In this document: positions 51,407 through 64,000 of the stretch, piece after piece
How the letters are laid out: every line of letters starts with the position of its first letter
How positions within the stretch are numbered: position 1 is the stretch's first letter
Source: Loxodes magnus
Taxonomy: Eukaryota; Ciliophora; Karyorelictea; Loxodida; Loxodidae
Direction of reading: 5' to 3'
NCBI GenBank assembly: GCA_946699065.1
Contig: CAMPDV010000240.1
Span: 124,001-188,000 of the forward strand
DNA: 64,000 nucleotides
Notes under the pieces: model-generated
Seen by the model: only the letters and a program-made list of their open reading frames with translations
Databases searched by the model: none
Told to the model about the DNA's origin: nothing
Position numbers and translations under genes: made by a program

Positions 51407-52640
51407 ATGATAAACCAAAGTATAGAAGTAGGAAAAGCTTTTTTATTTATTTTGAAAAGATTAAAAAAAGAGTCAGAAGAGGAATTAGAAGAGTTAGAAA
51501 AAGAATAAAATAAATATATGCAAAATTTACCAAAATTGGAAAAAATAAATTCGTATTAATGGAGTAAGAAAAAAGATTTGAAATATCCTCTCTAATATTC
51601 AAAAACTCCCTGCATCATAGAAAGATAAATAAATGTTAGAATAAAAGCTAAAATAAGTGGGATAAAAAGCATATGATAGGCATGAAGATATACCTGTCTT
51701 AGATATCATAGATCCTTAATTATTTTTATTCTTCCCAAAAAATATATGAATAATTCTTAATGGAAAGAACAATATCCTTTATGAGAATACACTTAGCTTA
51801 AATACAACAATAAAATTACGATTTATTTCCATTAAATGTTTGCATAGACGAGAATTAGAATATTAAGATAAGAGAGGATTTTGAATTTTAGATGATAAAA
51901 TAATGGGCGACTCTATAATCATATTTTTACTCTTTCCAAAGATATGATTCTTGCTTTCCAGTAGTTAAAAACAATAAAAAATAAGTGAAGAATAAGATAT
52001 AAATAGTAAAAGCATAGAAATATGTGATATCACCAAGTACATCATATTCAGGAAAATGATATGTAGATGGAAAAAAATATAGTAGCTGCTAGAGTTTATT
52101 ATATAAAAATAAATTCAATTCCTGTTGATTAAGTAGTATTTTGTCCTAAATAAGGATTAGATAAAAATTATGTATCCTATATTAAGGATGAATCGCATAA
52201 AAAAGTAGATATTTTTGAAGAACCTGCAATCGTGCTTTCTAATTAATTACCACATAAATTCCTAAAACTAGAGAACTAAACTAATTAACCAATTCCCTCC
52301 TCAAGATACTTATAAATTTTTTCATAGTAAATCCAAAAAATATCTAGAGAGTACTTCATTTCACGCGGATTTGAAAAAGATTCTTATTAAAAAATTAAGT
52401 AAAAACATAATAAAATTAATTTTATCATATGATGCTTCTTATTTACCACCTGAAGAAGCTAAAAGGAGAAGATAGCTAACGAGAGATTATATGATGAATG
52501 ATAAAAATGAGTTTTGGGATATAATTGTGGAAAAATGGAGATGCTTAGTTTATTGATGCTTGTGCAAATTTAGAATAAATTATGGCTGATAATATATGAG
52601 AAGAAAATCCTATATCTAGAATCAAGGTAAAGAAATTGTT
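51407..52640 (+). pseudogene. DUF4246-like protein, right arm copy
   Basis: Starts MINQSIEVGKAFLFILKR with an acidic coiled segment (KESEEELEELEKEQ). Then, in other phases, come DIPVLDIIDPQLFLFFPKN, KLRFISIKCLHRRELEYQ, the signature region SGKxYVDGK (x = TGA) overlapping NIVAARVYYIKINSIPVDQV, AIVLSNQLPHKFLKLEN and finally YLPPEEAKRRRQLTRDYM and KNGDAQFIDACANLEQI. The order and motifs match DUF4246 and the left copy at 30-31.2 kb. The signature His after Trp is Tyr here. At least three phase changes show that this copy is broken or contains introns. The family is probably an Fe(II)/2-oxoglutarate oxygenase relative, and the exact substrate is unknown. It points outward toward the arm's outer end. 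Confidence 0.6.
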
Positions 52641-53329
52641 TTAGTAATTAATTAATTATCATTAATTTAAATTATAATAACTCTTAATGTTTAGATTTAG
52701 CCTCATTTAATTTTAATCTTACAGGACTCTATTTTATCTCTAAGAATTTTGACTTAACTTCTAATTAGACACTTTAAGAGTAGCATATTTACTTATTTTA
52801 GAAATATGAAACATCAAGTATATCTTAAAACCATATAGATTTTTTTTGCTTTCATTCAGCAAAAAATTTTGAGCATATAATAATGGGAAGAAAAATACTA
52901 TTTGAATATAAAAACCTTTTTAAAAGATTATTCTCAAATACTTATGCTTTATCTTTACTTTTAGCAATGGTAACTCATATGAAAAAAGATAGATAAACCT
53001 ATTGAAAATTTGTGTTTAAGTTTACGCTACAACCAAGAAGAATAAGAAATGATAGATATTTAGTTATGTAAGAATAAACGGAATAATAGTTAAAAGAATT
53101 TATATAAAATTAAAAATCTAATTGTTTTCATATATTAGTAGTGCTTTCTTTTTCAGTAAACTTCTTGAAAGTTTGCTCTTCTAATTCTCTTCTTTGCTTA
53201 TTTTTTAACATTTATTATTAAGCAGAACATGTTTCTCAGCAGCAAATGCCAAAATCTTATTTTTTCCTTGAAATATCTTGTGGACAAGTATATTAAATTT
53301 TGTTGCTTTTGTGCTTTTATTGCAGAATT

Positions 53330-53760
53330 AAATAAATTTTCTATTTGAAATTTAGGAGTTAATCTAAGCAGCTGGATCCTTAATTACACTTCACTATCCT
53401 GGATAAATTACTTTAGAAGAAACTAATTCAGCATACAAATTAAATTTCTTTGTGTACTTCTAAAAATTATTGCTGAAAGAGTTTTCTTTGCCAAGTAAAT
53501 TGTAACAAGAAAATAAAGCTTGTTATTTATACAGGTAAAAGCAAAATGGCTATCACAATATTCAAGAAGTGGATATCACATTAATAGTGCTATTTTAAGT
53601 TTAGTTCATCATTTTATCTTCAATATGCTACATATTCATTCACAAGGCTATTCTTTAAACACCTCTTGGAAAATGTTCTAAAATTTGAACATTTTTAATA
53701 GCATATTGCTCTTATATCCATATGATTTTAGTTAACTGTGACTTTTAACGTTAAGATTTA
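53330..53760 (+). pseudogene. Arm-encoded unit Z, right copy
   Basis: A plus-strand phase reads LITLHYPGQITLEETNSAYK, LNFFVYFQKLLLKEFSLPSK and NGYHNIQEVDITLIVLF, ending in a hydrophobic stretch. It is a plausible remnant of a membrane or secreted protein of about 120 residues, but I do not recognise it. The left-arm counterpart at 28.99-29.34 kb matches at the nucleotide level. The start and end are undefined. Confidence 0.35.
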
Positions 53761-56519
53761 GCTGATATATATGTTGTATACATCAATGAGATAAGAAAGC
53801 TTTCTTTATATTTTAATATCTCTATTATTTTAAATTTTCTCTTATTTAGATTTATCTATGGTTATTTAATTTACGTTGTTAAATAATCACATTACATTCA
53901 ACACAATAAAGTAATAAATTAATTTTTAACTATTTAACTAAGTTAAGCAATAATACTCTACTAATATACGAATTATATAAAGTCTTAAACAATTGAATAA
54001 AGTATTTTGATTTTATATTTATCTAGATAATATTCTCTAAATTTATAGAAATACAATAAATAAAAGAAGAATTAACTAAAAAGATACAAGTAACTAGAGT
54101 TTAACATATTTATTTATTTAGCTTATATTCAAATATCTAATTATTAATAAATATCTCAATCCTGCTTTAAAAACTTTAAATTGGGCTGCTAATTTAACTA
54201 TGAAAAAATAAAATTAGTTTAATAGCTTTTAAATTTATTAAAAATATATTTAAATAATAATTCCTTAAATAATAAAAATTAAATAAATCTATAAATCAAA
54301 GTGCTTATTTATTTTAAAGCTTTAATAGCTTAAATGTATTATTAGATATTTTAGATTTAGATTTAATATTAGTAATGCATGAAGCTTTATTTAAATCACT
54401 AATTAAATTATTATTTATGTAGAAATAATTTAAATTAGCTTGCTACTTAAACAGTAGATATTAATAATCAAATATTTTTTATTTTATTAAGATTTAAAAA
54501 GATTAAATTATCTTCAAATAATAAAGAAAGCATCAAAAGTTTTATTTTATTATTCTTTTTTTTTAAATAAATAAGTTAAATTTAACTTTTATGTCTATGA
54601 AACACATTAAAATTGATATGGAGCAAAGATAAATGTTTATATAATTATTTCCTTTCAGATAAATGAAAAAAGCAATAAATAATAATAATAAATAAAATAA
54701 TAAAAAGTTATAAAAATGATTTATAATAATTATTTTATAATTATTTAGATTTATATCTTAGATATTAATTTTTTATTTTATATACTTTTTAAAACTTTTA
54801 TCTCTTTTTTATTAAATTTTTCATAAGGTTTCTTAATTATAAATTAAATAATAAATAAAAAATTTAATATAAAGCTTATTTAAAGTCTCTTATATAACTT
54901 CGTTTATTATTTAGAAATAAATACTAATAAAAATAAAGTTATTTTAATAAATATATTTTTATTTATCAAGAATATGCTATAATTTAGTAATAAAAGTATT
55001 TATTTTTATAAAATAATGCTTTGAATTTACAATCTAAATTTTTTTAATTTATTTGAAATTTAATTTTTAGTAAATATGATTATTATGTAAAAGAGAAAAA
55101 CTAGCTAAATTTAACTTTTAACCTTTAGTTTATTTTATTAGTTTCTTTAATTATTGTGAGCAACTATTAGATATAAAACTTTTAATCTTAACTATGCAAG
55201 AAGTAATTTTATAATTATTAAAATGAAATTTTAAAACATTCTTAAAACTAAATAATAGGATTAAAGGAATGTATATTTCTTATTTTAAATTTGTAAATAA
55301 TATAAATAATTTAAAATTTCTATCTAGACACTGTTTAATAATTTAATTAAACTGTATCATTTATAAAGATATTTAATTTATTCTTCATTTATCAAAATTA
55401 TGCTAATATTATTTAGCTTCTTGTACAAATTAAATATAAAAGGCTAGATATATTTCTTTTGGAAACTTTATTAAATAATTAATATCTTTAATTTAATTAT
55501 AATTTATAAAAGGAAATTATTATCTTATTTATAACTTTTATACCTAAATTATCTTAATCATATTGAAGATTAAGAATTTTATTATTTTAATTCCTATAAT
55601 TTAATAATTTTAGCAAAAACTAAGATATTTTATTGCCTAATCAATCAGCTAATAAGATGGTTGCAGAACCTTTATAATTTTTATGACTATAAAATTTTAT
55701 AAGCAGAGTTTATTAAATAAATTTAAAGCTAAAATAATTAAATAATATTAAGCATATACAAATAATAAATATCTATATAATAGCTTAACTAGTAATTTTA
55801 ATGAAAATTATTAATTAATTAATTATTATAAAATTTAACTATTTAATCACTAACTTACTAATATATTATATCTATCTACATTATAGCTATTAATTTACAT
55901 AATCAATTTTAATGCTAGTTATTTAAAGTAAAAAAATCAAAACTAAAGATATTTTAAATTTAATTTTTAATATAATAAATTTCTATTGGTTAGATAAATA
56001 AATTAAATCTTTGCCTTTTATACTTAGTAATTATAACTAAAAAACTATTATTTTTTAAAATTTAATTTAATTTATTAGTTTAAAATACTTTTTTGGATAT
56101 TTTTAATTTTTTATGATCTAAGTCTATTATAACGAAATTTAACTAAAGTAAATCTAAATTTTACTTTAATCTTTTCTGAAAACTAAGATTAAACCTTAAA
56201 TTATGATATAATTTTTCACCAAATTAAATTATTTTAGATTTTTTTCGTTTTTATAGGTAAAATTGATTAATAAGCTTTTAAGAAAATTAATATATTTGTA
56301 TATATAATTTAAAGTTTTAAAAGTATTAAAGCTATATCACTGCTTGAAAATAGATATAGCTTAAAATAATAAATAGTAAACTTAAATTTCTATTTTAAAT
56401 TTATCTTCTTTTATTCAATTTAATCTTAGTTCCAAACTTTAACTTCATAATTTAAATTTATTAATTTAAGGTATAACTTATAAGTATAACTTTAATTAAT
56501 TATTAGAATAATAAAAGTG

Positions 56520-57300
56520 CTGTCTGTCGTTTAATTACTGAAGAGGATTACTTTAAGAATTTCGAATGCCATGATAATTGGACATTTAGTTAATTAAAGC
56601 TAGTTATCACTCAGAAGCGCTACTTTTTATGTCGAAAAAATTAGTAAAATTCACATTTCTTGTAGCATGGATTAGCTAAAAAAGACTAAGATTTGCTGAA
56701 ATATATAATAAAGTTAAGCTTATTGTAGCACTTCCAAAATATTAGGAAACTGATAAAGGAATGTTTAAGAAGAAGAAAATACTTAGAGCGGTTTATTCAG
56801 TACAAGTATTTTCTTTGAAATGCTTGAATGAATCCCAAGCAAATCGTTTAAAATAGCTAGCCTTGATCTTCTATAGTGCTTGGATAAAATTTTATTAATT
56901 GTAAAAAATAGAATAAAGAAAAAGTAGAATTATTCTCAAGTTATATGATTAACCACACTAAAACTATTGTGTCACAATAGAAATGGGAACTTTAAAATTT
57001 TGTTATTAATAAAATATCCAAGAAGAAGATAGATAATCTAAAGGAATTATTTTAAGCTATATTTAAAAAATAAATCCTTATTTAAAAGAAACTATCTTCT
57101 ATCTTGAAATATAAGGTCTAAAGTAGTTAATTATTATAAGTTTAAAACTTATCAGACAGAATTTGCTTATAGAACAGAAATTTGTCCAGCCTGAAAAAAT
57201 AAAAGCTCAAATAATTATATGAAGAAATAAGTATTTCATGATTGGACTGATGAAGATATTATTTGAATTAAAAAAAATAAAGCAAATATATCTCCTTAAG
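56520..57300 (+). pseudogene. Arm-encoded unit Y, right copy
   Basis: Reads TEEDYFKNFECHDNWTFSQL and KLVITQKRYFLCRKNQ, then shifts phase; NHTKTIVSQQKWEL parallels KIIVSEQNWGT in the central copy. Many TAA/TAG codons stand for Gln. The copy is interrupted by phase changes like its two relatives (25.5-26.2 kb minus and 33.4-34.1 kb minus). The family is not recognised. Confidence 0.4.
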
Positions 57301-60300
57301 GAGTCAAATTTTATACCTGATTTAATATTCCACATTTAATTTTTATTTTACGTCCATATGGTGATGGTTCCAGCTGGAAGTGAAAGAAGCTTGCATTCAT
57401 TTATCAATATAATTGATTTTTTAGGATGGAAAATTATCAAAACGAAAAGCTTCTTAAGATTTTCTTTCAGCATTATATTGTTGCAAAAATATGAGAAAAG
57501 ATGTAAAAATACTAAATAAACACTTTATAAAAATAAATTAAATCAGCACAAATGTATTTCTAAGAGAAATATTAGTCACTTAAAATAGAAAATATAAACA
57601 GATTAAATATACAATAAAAAAATCTTTAATACATGAATGCATACAATTGTTCTATGCAATTTAAAAGGAAAAACTTTATATAATAATAAAAATCTTAAAA
57701 TTTCAATAGAATGATATAAACAATAATAAAATACATAAAATTAAATATTTACAATAATTAAAAAATAAAATAACTATTATTAAATAAGATAATTAGCTAA
57801 TAACTAGTTTATAATTTAAATAAACTTTATTAATTTAAATTAAATTTATTTATTAACTAGCATAATTAAAAAATAGATATCTATTTTAAATTAAATAAAA
57901 ATAGCTAATAATATAATAGATATTTAATATTGTTTATTTATAAATAGATTTATACATTTTGAAATATATATGCTATAACTATTAAATTTAGTAATTATTT
58001 TATTTTAAAACTTCTAAAATAAACAATTTGAAAATAAAATAATTTAAATAAATAATATAGAGCTTAGCTAGTTATTTTTAATATAGCTATTTATAAATAA
58101 AAATATAAAAGTTATATCAATCATCAAAATTAACAAAGGAGATAATAAGCTTGCTTATTAAATTAATAAAATAAGGATAAGAAGGTAACTATATTATCCT
58201 CATATCACAAAATTCTTATGATAATTAATACATAACTTTAGAGAATTGACAATCTCTTATATTTAACGTTGATACTTCAAATAAGTATAATAATTTAAGA
58301 TAAATAGAATATATAGAATATATTACTAAGGATAAAAGCTTAAGCTTAATATTTATATAGCTAATAAATTAAATTAGCTTTAATAAAATAATAAAAGTAG
58401 AACTGCTTATTTAAAAATAGATTTAAGAAATTTTCTATTTTTATATTTAGAATCACTATATTTTAGTAAAATAGATAAGCACTACCAAAATTAAGGATAA
58501 ATAGTAAATAAATGTTAAATTATACATAAAATCTGTTGAATTGTTAGTGCTTATAGACAAAGTAAGCAAAATTTAAATAAGAGTTATTAATAAGTTAAAC
58601 TATTAATTAAAGATTTAGAAAACTATTTAATTAAATCTAAAATTTAAAGGCTTTATCTTTAACTAATATTTATAATCAAGAAATTATTAAATATCTACTA
58701 TATATTAAATACACTAAATAATAAAAAACTTCAAAACATCTGAAATAAATCTTTTATATTCAATACTTTTAATTAAAAATATCTATAGCCAAAAAGCATT
58801 TACTTATTTAAAAAGCTAAAATTAATAAATTTACAATGTTTAATAAATCTTAATCTCTTCCATATAAACTAATTAATTAGGAATTAGTTTAAATAAATTT
58901 AAGTATTATTAATAGAACCAAAAATCAATAAATTAAAATTAACAAATGCAGAATAATAGGAATAATGGATGCCTAAGAGAACATCTAAAGAGATCTAATT
59001 AAAAATACAAAACTTAATTGAATTTCACTTTTATATGAAATTTAGATAAAGGAGTATTAAAATTGATTCTATTATTTTAACATTAATATAATTTGAAATA
59101 ATTGAAATAAAAGTAGCATCCATTAATAAAGTTAAACTATCAATCAGGTAAATTAATTAAGCATTATTTATCTTATAGAGAAATTATTTATTTCTATTAA
59201 TTAATTAATTAATTTTAAATTTAAGAGTTTATGCACATATTTAATTGTAAAAATGCTTCTTTCAATCAAATTTATTTAGATATTAAAGAGATTCTCTAAT
59301 TTTTTTAATTTAATTGGAACTTCTAATGCTAATAAGAAACTTTTCAATTAGGGATGAAAATAGAATTACTAATTCTATTTACAAAGGTTTTAAAACTTTG
59401 AAGTCTGATTGCGAGAATATAGAAAGTGAAAACTATTTAAAGATGATAAAGTTAATGCTTAGCTAAACAAATATTTTTAATACACTATTTTCTAAAGAGA
59501 ATCTAAGTATGGAATGGTATAGCTTAGAAGGCATAAACTTTCATCACAATATTTTACTTTTAGTTTGAATAAATTACTAAATAAAAAGAAATAAATTAAT
59601 ATTTTCATACTATTCTCTAATTCATTCTGAAGTATATCAAATAAAAGCTATTTATGTAAACTTTTTATAATCTTTATTTAATGAGTGTAAATAAATTGAT
59701 GACTGATTATGTTTAAACATAATAATATAAAAATATAAATAATATTTATTAAACAAATACATAATTATCTAACTAAGAAATTAGTTAGATAATTAAAAGT
59801 TATAAACGCTAGCTATTTTATTCTTAGTAAGCTATATGATTTATTAATTATTTATTTATTTAAAGCTATTATATCTTTTTAATAATATAGATAAGTATCT
59901 CTATAATTATATCACTTTCGTATATTTAATTAATAATTCTTTTGAAAACATATATAGAATGTAAGCTATCAAAGCGATACAAAGCTAATAATTATAATAA
60001 GTATTTATCTATAAAATTTAATTACTAAGGGTTTTCTACTAAGCGTTTCTTACTAAGTATCCTATATAAATCAGATTAATAGCTTATCATAGAATTTATC
60101 CATTTACCAAATATTTGAATAGTTTTAAGTTGATAATTCAAAAATTAAAATGCATTTGGCTTATTTAAGAGATTTAATATTCTTAATTAATATCTAAAGC
60201 AAAAACTATGATACCATAAAATAATTTTAGCTTCATATTTTTATTATGCAACTAAGAAACAAATTGAGAATTATTACTATAAAAGTAGTTAAAGGAAACT

Positions 60301-61907
60301 AAGAAACTAAAAGAAAAAGTAAGAGGATTAACTACCAAATAAGATTGAGAAATACAATAATTAAAATATTATGAGTCAACTAAGGTGAGAACATAGAATA
60401 ATAAAATTAAATTGAGGCTGAAGAATTTTAGTTTAATAATAAAATAGTTAAGATATTTTAATCTATTCTAATAAATTTTATGGAATTAAATTAAAAAAAT
60501 CCAAACTTTTATTATAGTTTATGTCTGACTATTTAATAAAAATATTAATAAACTAATAATCTATTTAAGATAAATATTAAACGAGAATAAGCATTAGAAA
60601 ATGATAGAAGAATCTACTAGTTATTTCTTTGTTATCCTAGTTAAGATATGAAGTTATATTAATGAGAAAGCAAAAGATATTAATGAAGAGAATTAAATTC
60701 TAAAATTATCAATATAAAAAAGATTAGATTAAAAGATAATAATATTTGATAGTAAGACTCAAATTTAAAAAAATTTTATAATTTTTACTAGCCTAAAAAC
60801 AGTGAGAATCATATAAAAGCATAATAAAAATTTAAATAGCAACAATAAAGCTAGCATTTTATAAAAAGGAAATCTAATATAAATTAAAATTTAAAACTAT
60901 TTAATTTTAAATCCTCTAGGAAAAATAACTTATTACACACTAATTAATAAAATAATAATAAATGTGAAGAAAATTAATTATATAGTAAAGGTTTAAAGCT
61001 ATTTAATTAATTTCATTATAATTTATTAAATAGAAGTTAAAATATAAAAATATATCTAGAATTTAGGATTTTAAACTATTTTAGTAGAAAGTATATAATT
61101 GTTAATTATATTTCATATTTACTATATAAAGTATTAATCTACATCTATTTTAAATAATAAAATTATTTTTAATAGAAAATTTAAATCTCTTTAATTAAGT
61201 CTATAATCAATAAGCACTTGATCAAATTAAGGGATATTTAAATCTATTTTAGCATAGAAATAGAAATAAGCATTTTATTAATATATTAGTTAAAATAAAC
61301 TTAGCAAACTTAGACAGATTTTCGTTCTTGAACTTTCAAATTATCAATTTTCAGATTAGCTAGCAATAAATAATATTAACTTAAAATTTAAATGAGATTA
61401 TCTGTATTATTAGTTAGATAGTTAAACTAAATAATTAGAAGATATAGCATATTATTGCAATGATTAATGATTTCTCAGCAATTTATTTAAGTTAATTTAT
61501 ATAAAAATAAGAAATTAAACTTTTACCTTAAGATTAGATGAAATATTAATTTTACATTAGTACTCTATCTTTAGCAAATAAAGAGTATTTATAAAATAAA
61601 AAAGAACTGATAATTTTTGTTCTTTAGATGTATATAAAACTGAATGGTAACTTTATATTAAATAACTATTATGAAAAATAACTTAAGATAAATTTTCACT
61701 CAAATAACTAAATTTTAATAAAAATATAAATAATAATAAAATAGAGACTAATTATAAGCAACCTACAACTAATTATCTTATAATTGCTTAGTAAAAAATA
61801 ACATTTTAATATACTTCAGCATTAGAACTAAGTTAGCATTATAGAGTTTAGTTTGCTTCGAATAAATTTGATAAGTGTCTTTATTTTTTAGACGAAGATT
61901 TTTAATT

Positions 61908-62242
61908 ATACCTTTAATTAAATTGATCTTTTTTAAACATTTAGCTTAACTGAACATTTTCAAAAGGTTAAATTTAAGGATTTATTATGCAGTGTTTGAA
62001 GCTTTTCTCTTTTCATATATGTTTTCTTTCATACTTTTTTAATTGAAACCTAGTAAAAAATATGCTTTATTATATCAGCATTCTAAGGAACTATAATTTA
62101 GCTTTTAGATATTAAATAATTACAAAAATTTAAAGAAGACTTAAGAAATAAAAGAAATTGAGAAAGTGAGAGTCTAAAATTGAAATACTAAATAATGATA
62201 AGGAGTTAATAGGATTAATAAGTTAAAAAGTAGAATAAAAGT
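61908..62242. other. Right flank between element end and next gene
   Basis: About 330 bp of AT-rich DNA. I see no gene and no clear target-site duplication pairing it with the left flank at 18,350-18,370. Confidence 0.4.
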
Positions 62243-63253
62243 TCATTGGCTAATTATTTCATGTCTAATTACCAAGTACAAATAGACTATAAATAAAATT
62301 GCCATACAAAAAAGTAAGAGAACCAGTTAATCTGATCCTTTTCTACCTTCTTCTTCTTCTAAAATTTCTTAATCTATTTCTTCTTCATTAAGTTGAAGCG
62401 ATAAATTAGAGAAAGTTTTACCATTAGAAATCAATTGCAAACTTGACTTAGAACTTTAAAAGCTTTCTTCACTGATAGTGTCTAAACTTGAAAACGAACT
62501 TTAATATTATAAAGACGAAATACTGTTATTTTATTTATTAAATTCATTACCTTATTCATGAGGAGCTTGAGTGTCTTGAACCTAGATTTATTTATTTGGT
62601 ATACTTCTCAAATCAGTTGATTTTGGTTTTATTTATGTTTTTAATTGACTGCAAGGGAGTGATTATTGTAAAGCAGAAAATGCTCATTAATTTTATGCTT
62701 CTTATAAAAATCTTGAAATAGAGCTATTGTTGCAAGTTTTAACTTAAAGGTTGCTTAATTTTTACTATTAAGGTTCTTAAACTTTGTTATTTAGCCTTTT
62801 TTAATTATCTTTTTGAAAACTAATCTTATTTGGCTAATTTATGCTTCTCATTTTGTTGGAGATAGAATCAGTATCCTTTAAGATTGTGTTTTTGATTTAG
62901 TTATAATTTTTAGTGCTTTTATTAAGATTCTTTATATTTTCTTTAAAAAGCTGATCAGAAGCTTTTTACTTTTCATTTAGTGTTTTGCTGTCTATATACT
63001 ACTAATTATCGCCGGTTTCTCGCGTTTTTTTATGCAAAAAGTTTTAAGTTTGAGCAAGCTCAAAATTCTTTTATTATTCCTTGCTTTTAAGCTTTTGCTA
63101 GTAGTCTTTTTCCTCATATCTCGTACTTAAGCGTCAGACATAGCCTTCTTTACGAAAGGAAAGCTTCTATTTCGTATTCTCTATTTCCAAACTCACTTAA
63201 CTTTTTTCAATAGTTATGTGTTTTAGTTACTCGCTAGAGTCTTGCTTCCACAT
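62243..63253 (-). CDS. Q/S-rich coiled-coil protein with C-terminal membrane anchor, 336 residues
   Basis: One phase runs from ATG 63,251-63,253 (MWKQDSSEQLKHITIEKS) to TGA 62,243-62,245. Residues about 40-150 are a charged coiled coil (RYEEKDYQQKLKSKEQQKNF, LNEKQKASDQLFKENIKNL). A Gln/Ser-rich region follows (NKQNNSISSLQYQSSFSSLD), then an acidic patch EEEIDQEILEEEEG and a single membrane segment LVLLLFCMAILFIVYLYLVI close to the C-terminus, leaving about seven residues beyond it. That is the architecture of a tail-anchored protein such as a SNARE or organelle tether, but no SNARE heptad signature was identified. TAA/TAG codons are frequent and read as Gln. Two internal TGAs (residue 40 at 63,134-63,136, and one in NQ-AFSA) are compatible with Trp; TGG occurs once. 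The gene lies outside the inverted-repeat element. Confidence 0.6.
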
Positions 63254-64000
63254 TTATTTTATAAAATAAAATGAAAGTTAATTTATACCTCAGTATATTT
63301 AATTTAAAAATGCTTTAATTTATAAAAACTTTATCTACCTATGTTTGAAAGCTGTATAATCTTAAGGTTAGCTGATTGATAAATGTCTTCATATTTTACA
63401 AGGTATAATTAATAGCTATCAGTATAAGAGAGATACAAATTTTATTTAAAGAATAAGGTAATATTTTTCTTTTTTGTTTCTAAGTTTTGATAATTAAAGG
63501 AAATAGAAGGTAAACATCATTTAAAGTTGAATCATTAACCAGAATAATAATCTAAAACTTTAAAAATAAAATATTTTTCATTCAATGAGTACAAAAATAG
63601 CAACTAAGCAAAAATGCTAGATAGTTATAGTTCTTGGTAAATTTTAATAGCTATCTGATTATAGAAAAATAATTCTTTTTAACTAATAGCAGTAGTAATT
63701 ATAAAATAATAGTGATATTAATTTTATTTAAGGATATAAACATTTATCTACGTAAAACAAAATAGATTAAAATAATAAAAAATCATTTAAAGTAAAGATA
63801 TTTGAAAATGTTTTAAAATTTTAATTATTCTATCTTAGACATTTTACTAAAATTTTAATAAATCAAGAATATAAATTTCTGTAAGTTCTATAGATAAGTA
63901 TAATTACTTTCACATCTTAGTAATAAATTATAAAAGCATCGGAGATTGCAATCTAAGAAAATGAATTCCTTGACTTCATAATATTTATTCAATTTACAAA
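63254..64000. other. AT-rich right edge, no gene seen
   Basis: Upstream region of the tail-anchored protein gene. It is A/T-rich with no readable protein. It presumably contains that gene's promoter, but no element can be defined. Confidence 0.4.

Larger units (their letters stand above)
18371..61907. mobile_element. 43.5-kb inverted-repeat element
   Basis: The two outer ends are reverse complements. The left end starts at about 18,371 with taattaaaaatcttcatcta and continues with cacttatcaaatttattcga. The right end, read inward from about 61,907 on the minus strand, is the same with few changes. Similarity stops abruptly outside these points. From there the two sides pair inward for over 10 kb, interrupted only by later retroelement insertions on the left. 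Each arm carries the same coding units and the spacer carries further genes. Long terminal inverted repeats plus a gene-bearing interior recall germline-limited Tlr elements of Tetrahymena and Maverick/Polinton-type transposons. I did not find an integrase, packaging ATPase or type-B DNA polymerase, so membership of those families is unproven. The arms differ substantially by eye, so the structure is old. A segmental inverted duplication is the alternative. Confidence 0.75.
50990..61907 (-). repeat. Right inverted-repeat arm
   Basis: The reverse complement of the left arm, about 10.9 kb, without the three retroelement insertions found on the left. It therefore gives the empty-site sequence for each insertion. 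It carries one copy each of the DUF4246-like unit, unit Z and unit Y, in mirror-image order to the left arm. The stretches 53.8-56.5 kb and 57.5-61.9 kb are extremely AT-rich and show no gene. The inner edge was followed by eye to about 51.0 kb and may extend a little further. Confidence 0.8.

Noticed and set aside
56520..57300. Unit Y as an ISXO2/DDE-type transposase
   Set aside because: The Cys-containing N-terminus is suggestive, but no DDE-type acidic triad or HTN-type motif could be placed in any of the three copies.
1..64000. tRNA, rRNA or CRISPR features
   Set aside because: No cloverleaf with a plausible TTCGA-type T arm, no rRNA-like block and no short regularly spaced repeats with unique spacers were seen. 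The only exact-period array is the coding MORN block.

Overview
The window is about 80% A+T and has no standard-code reading frame longer than about 85 codons. Long, domain-bearing protein sequences do appear when TAA and TAG are read as glutamine, so this is ciliate nuclear DNA. Its repeats, retroelement insertions and sparse genes look like germline (micronuclear) or unprocessed DNA. I cannot name the species. In several frames TGA also falls where tryptophan is expected. The clearest case is one indel-free frame of 1,968 codons, together with an array of MORN repeats. This suggests TAA/TAG = Gln and TGA = Trp internally, as described for karyorelicts and Condylostoma. The alternative is a Tetrahymena-type code with many TGG-to-TGA changes in decaying germline-limited DNA.

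Layout. 1-18.4 kb: AT-rich left flank with a diverged direct repeat, coding remnants at 4.3-4.7 and 6.0-7.1 kb, a worn retrotransposon gag (9.6-10.2 kb, minus), a one-repeat WD40 scrap (10.56-10.66 kb), and the C-terminal end of a LINE-type ORF2 (12.5-12.95 kb, minus). 18.4-61.9 kb: a very large inverted-repeat element. The arms pair from about 18,371 inward to about 32,480 and from about 61,907 inward to about 50,990. Each arm is about 10.5-11 kb once later insertions are subtracted, and each carries diverged copies of the same three coding units, including a DUF4246-like protein. The left arm has been hit by three retroelement insertions: a LINE ORF2 piece (21.04-22.79 kb) and two units that contain only a CCHC-knuckle gag ORF (23.68-24.62 kb plus; 31.32-32.15 kb minus). 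The two gag units are bounded by perfect 17-bp and 19-bp target-site duplications.

The central spacer (about 32.5-51 kb) holds a third, direct copy of part of the arm (33.4-36.7 kb), a possible J-domain remnant, and three consecutive minus-strand genes: 37.76-38.57, 39.02-39.84, and a 5.9-kb gene for a 1,968-residue protein kinase with MORN repeats. A plus-strand gene at 47.0 kb diverges from the kinase gene across a long hairpin. 61.9-64 kb: right flank with one compact gene for a Q/S-rich coiled-coil protein with a C-terminal membrane anchor (minus).

The central genes look least damaged. The arm copies and the retroelements carry frame changes. I found no rRNA, convincing tRNA or CRISPR array.
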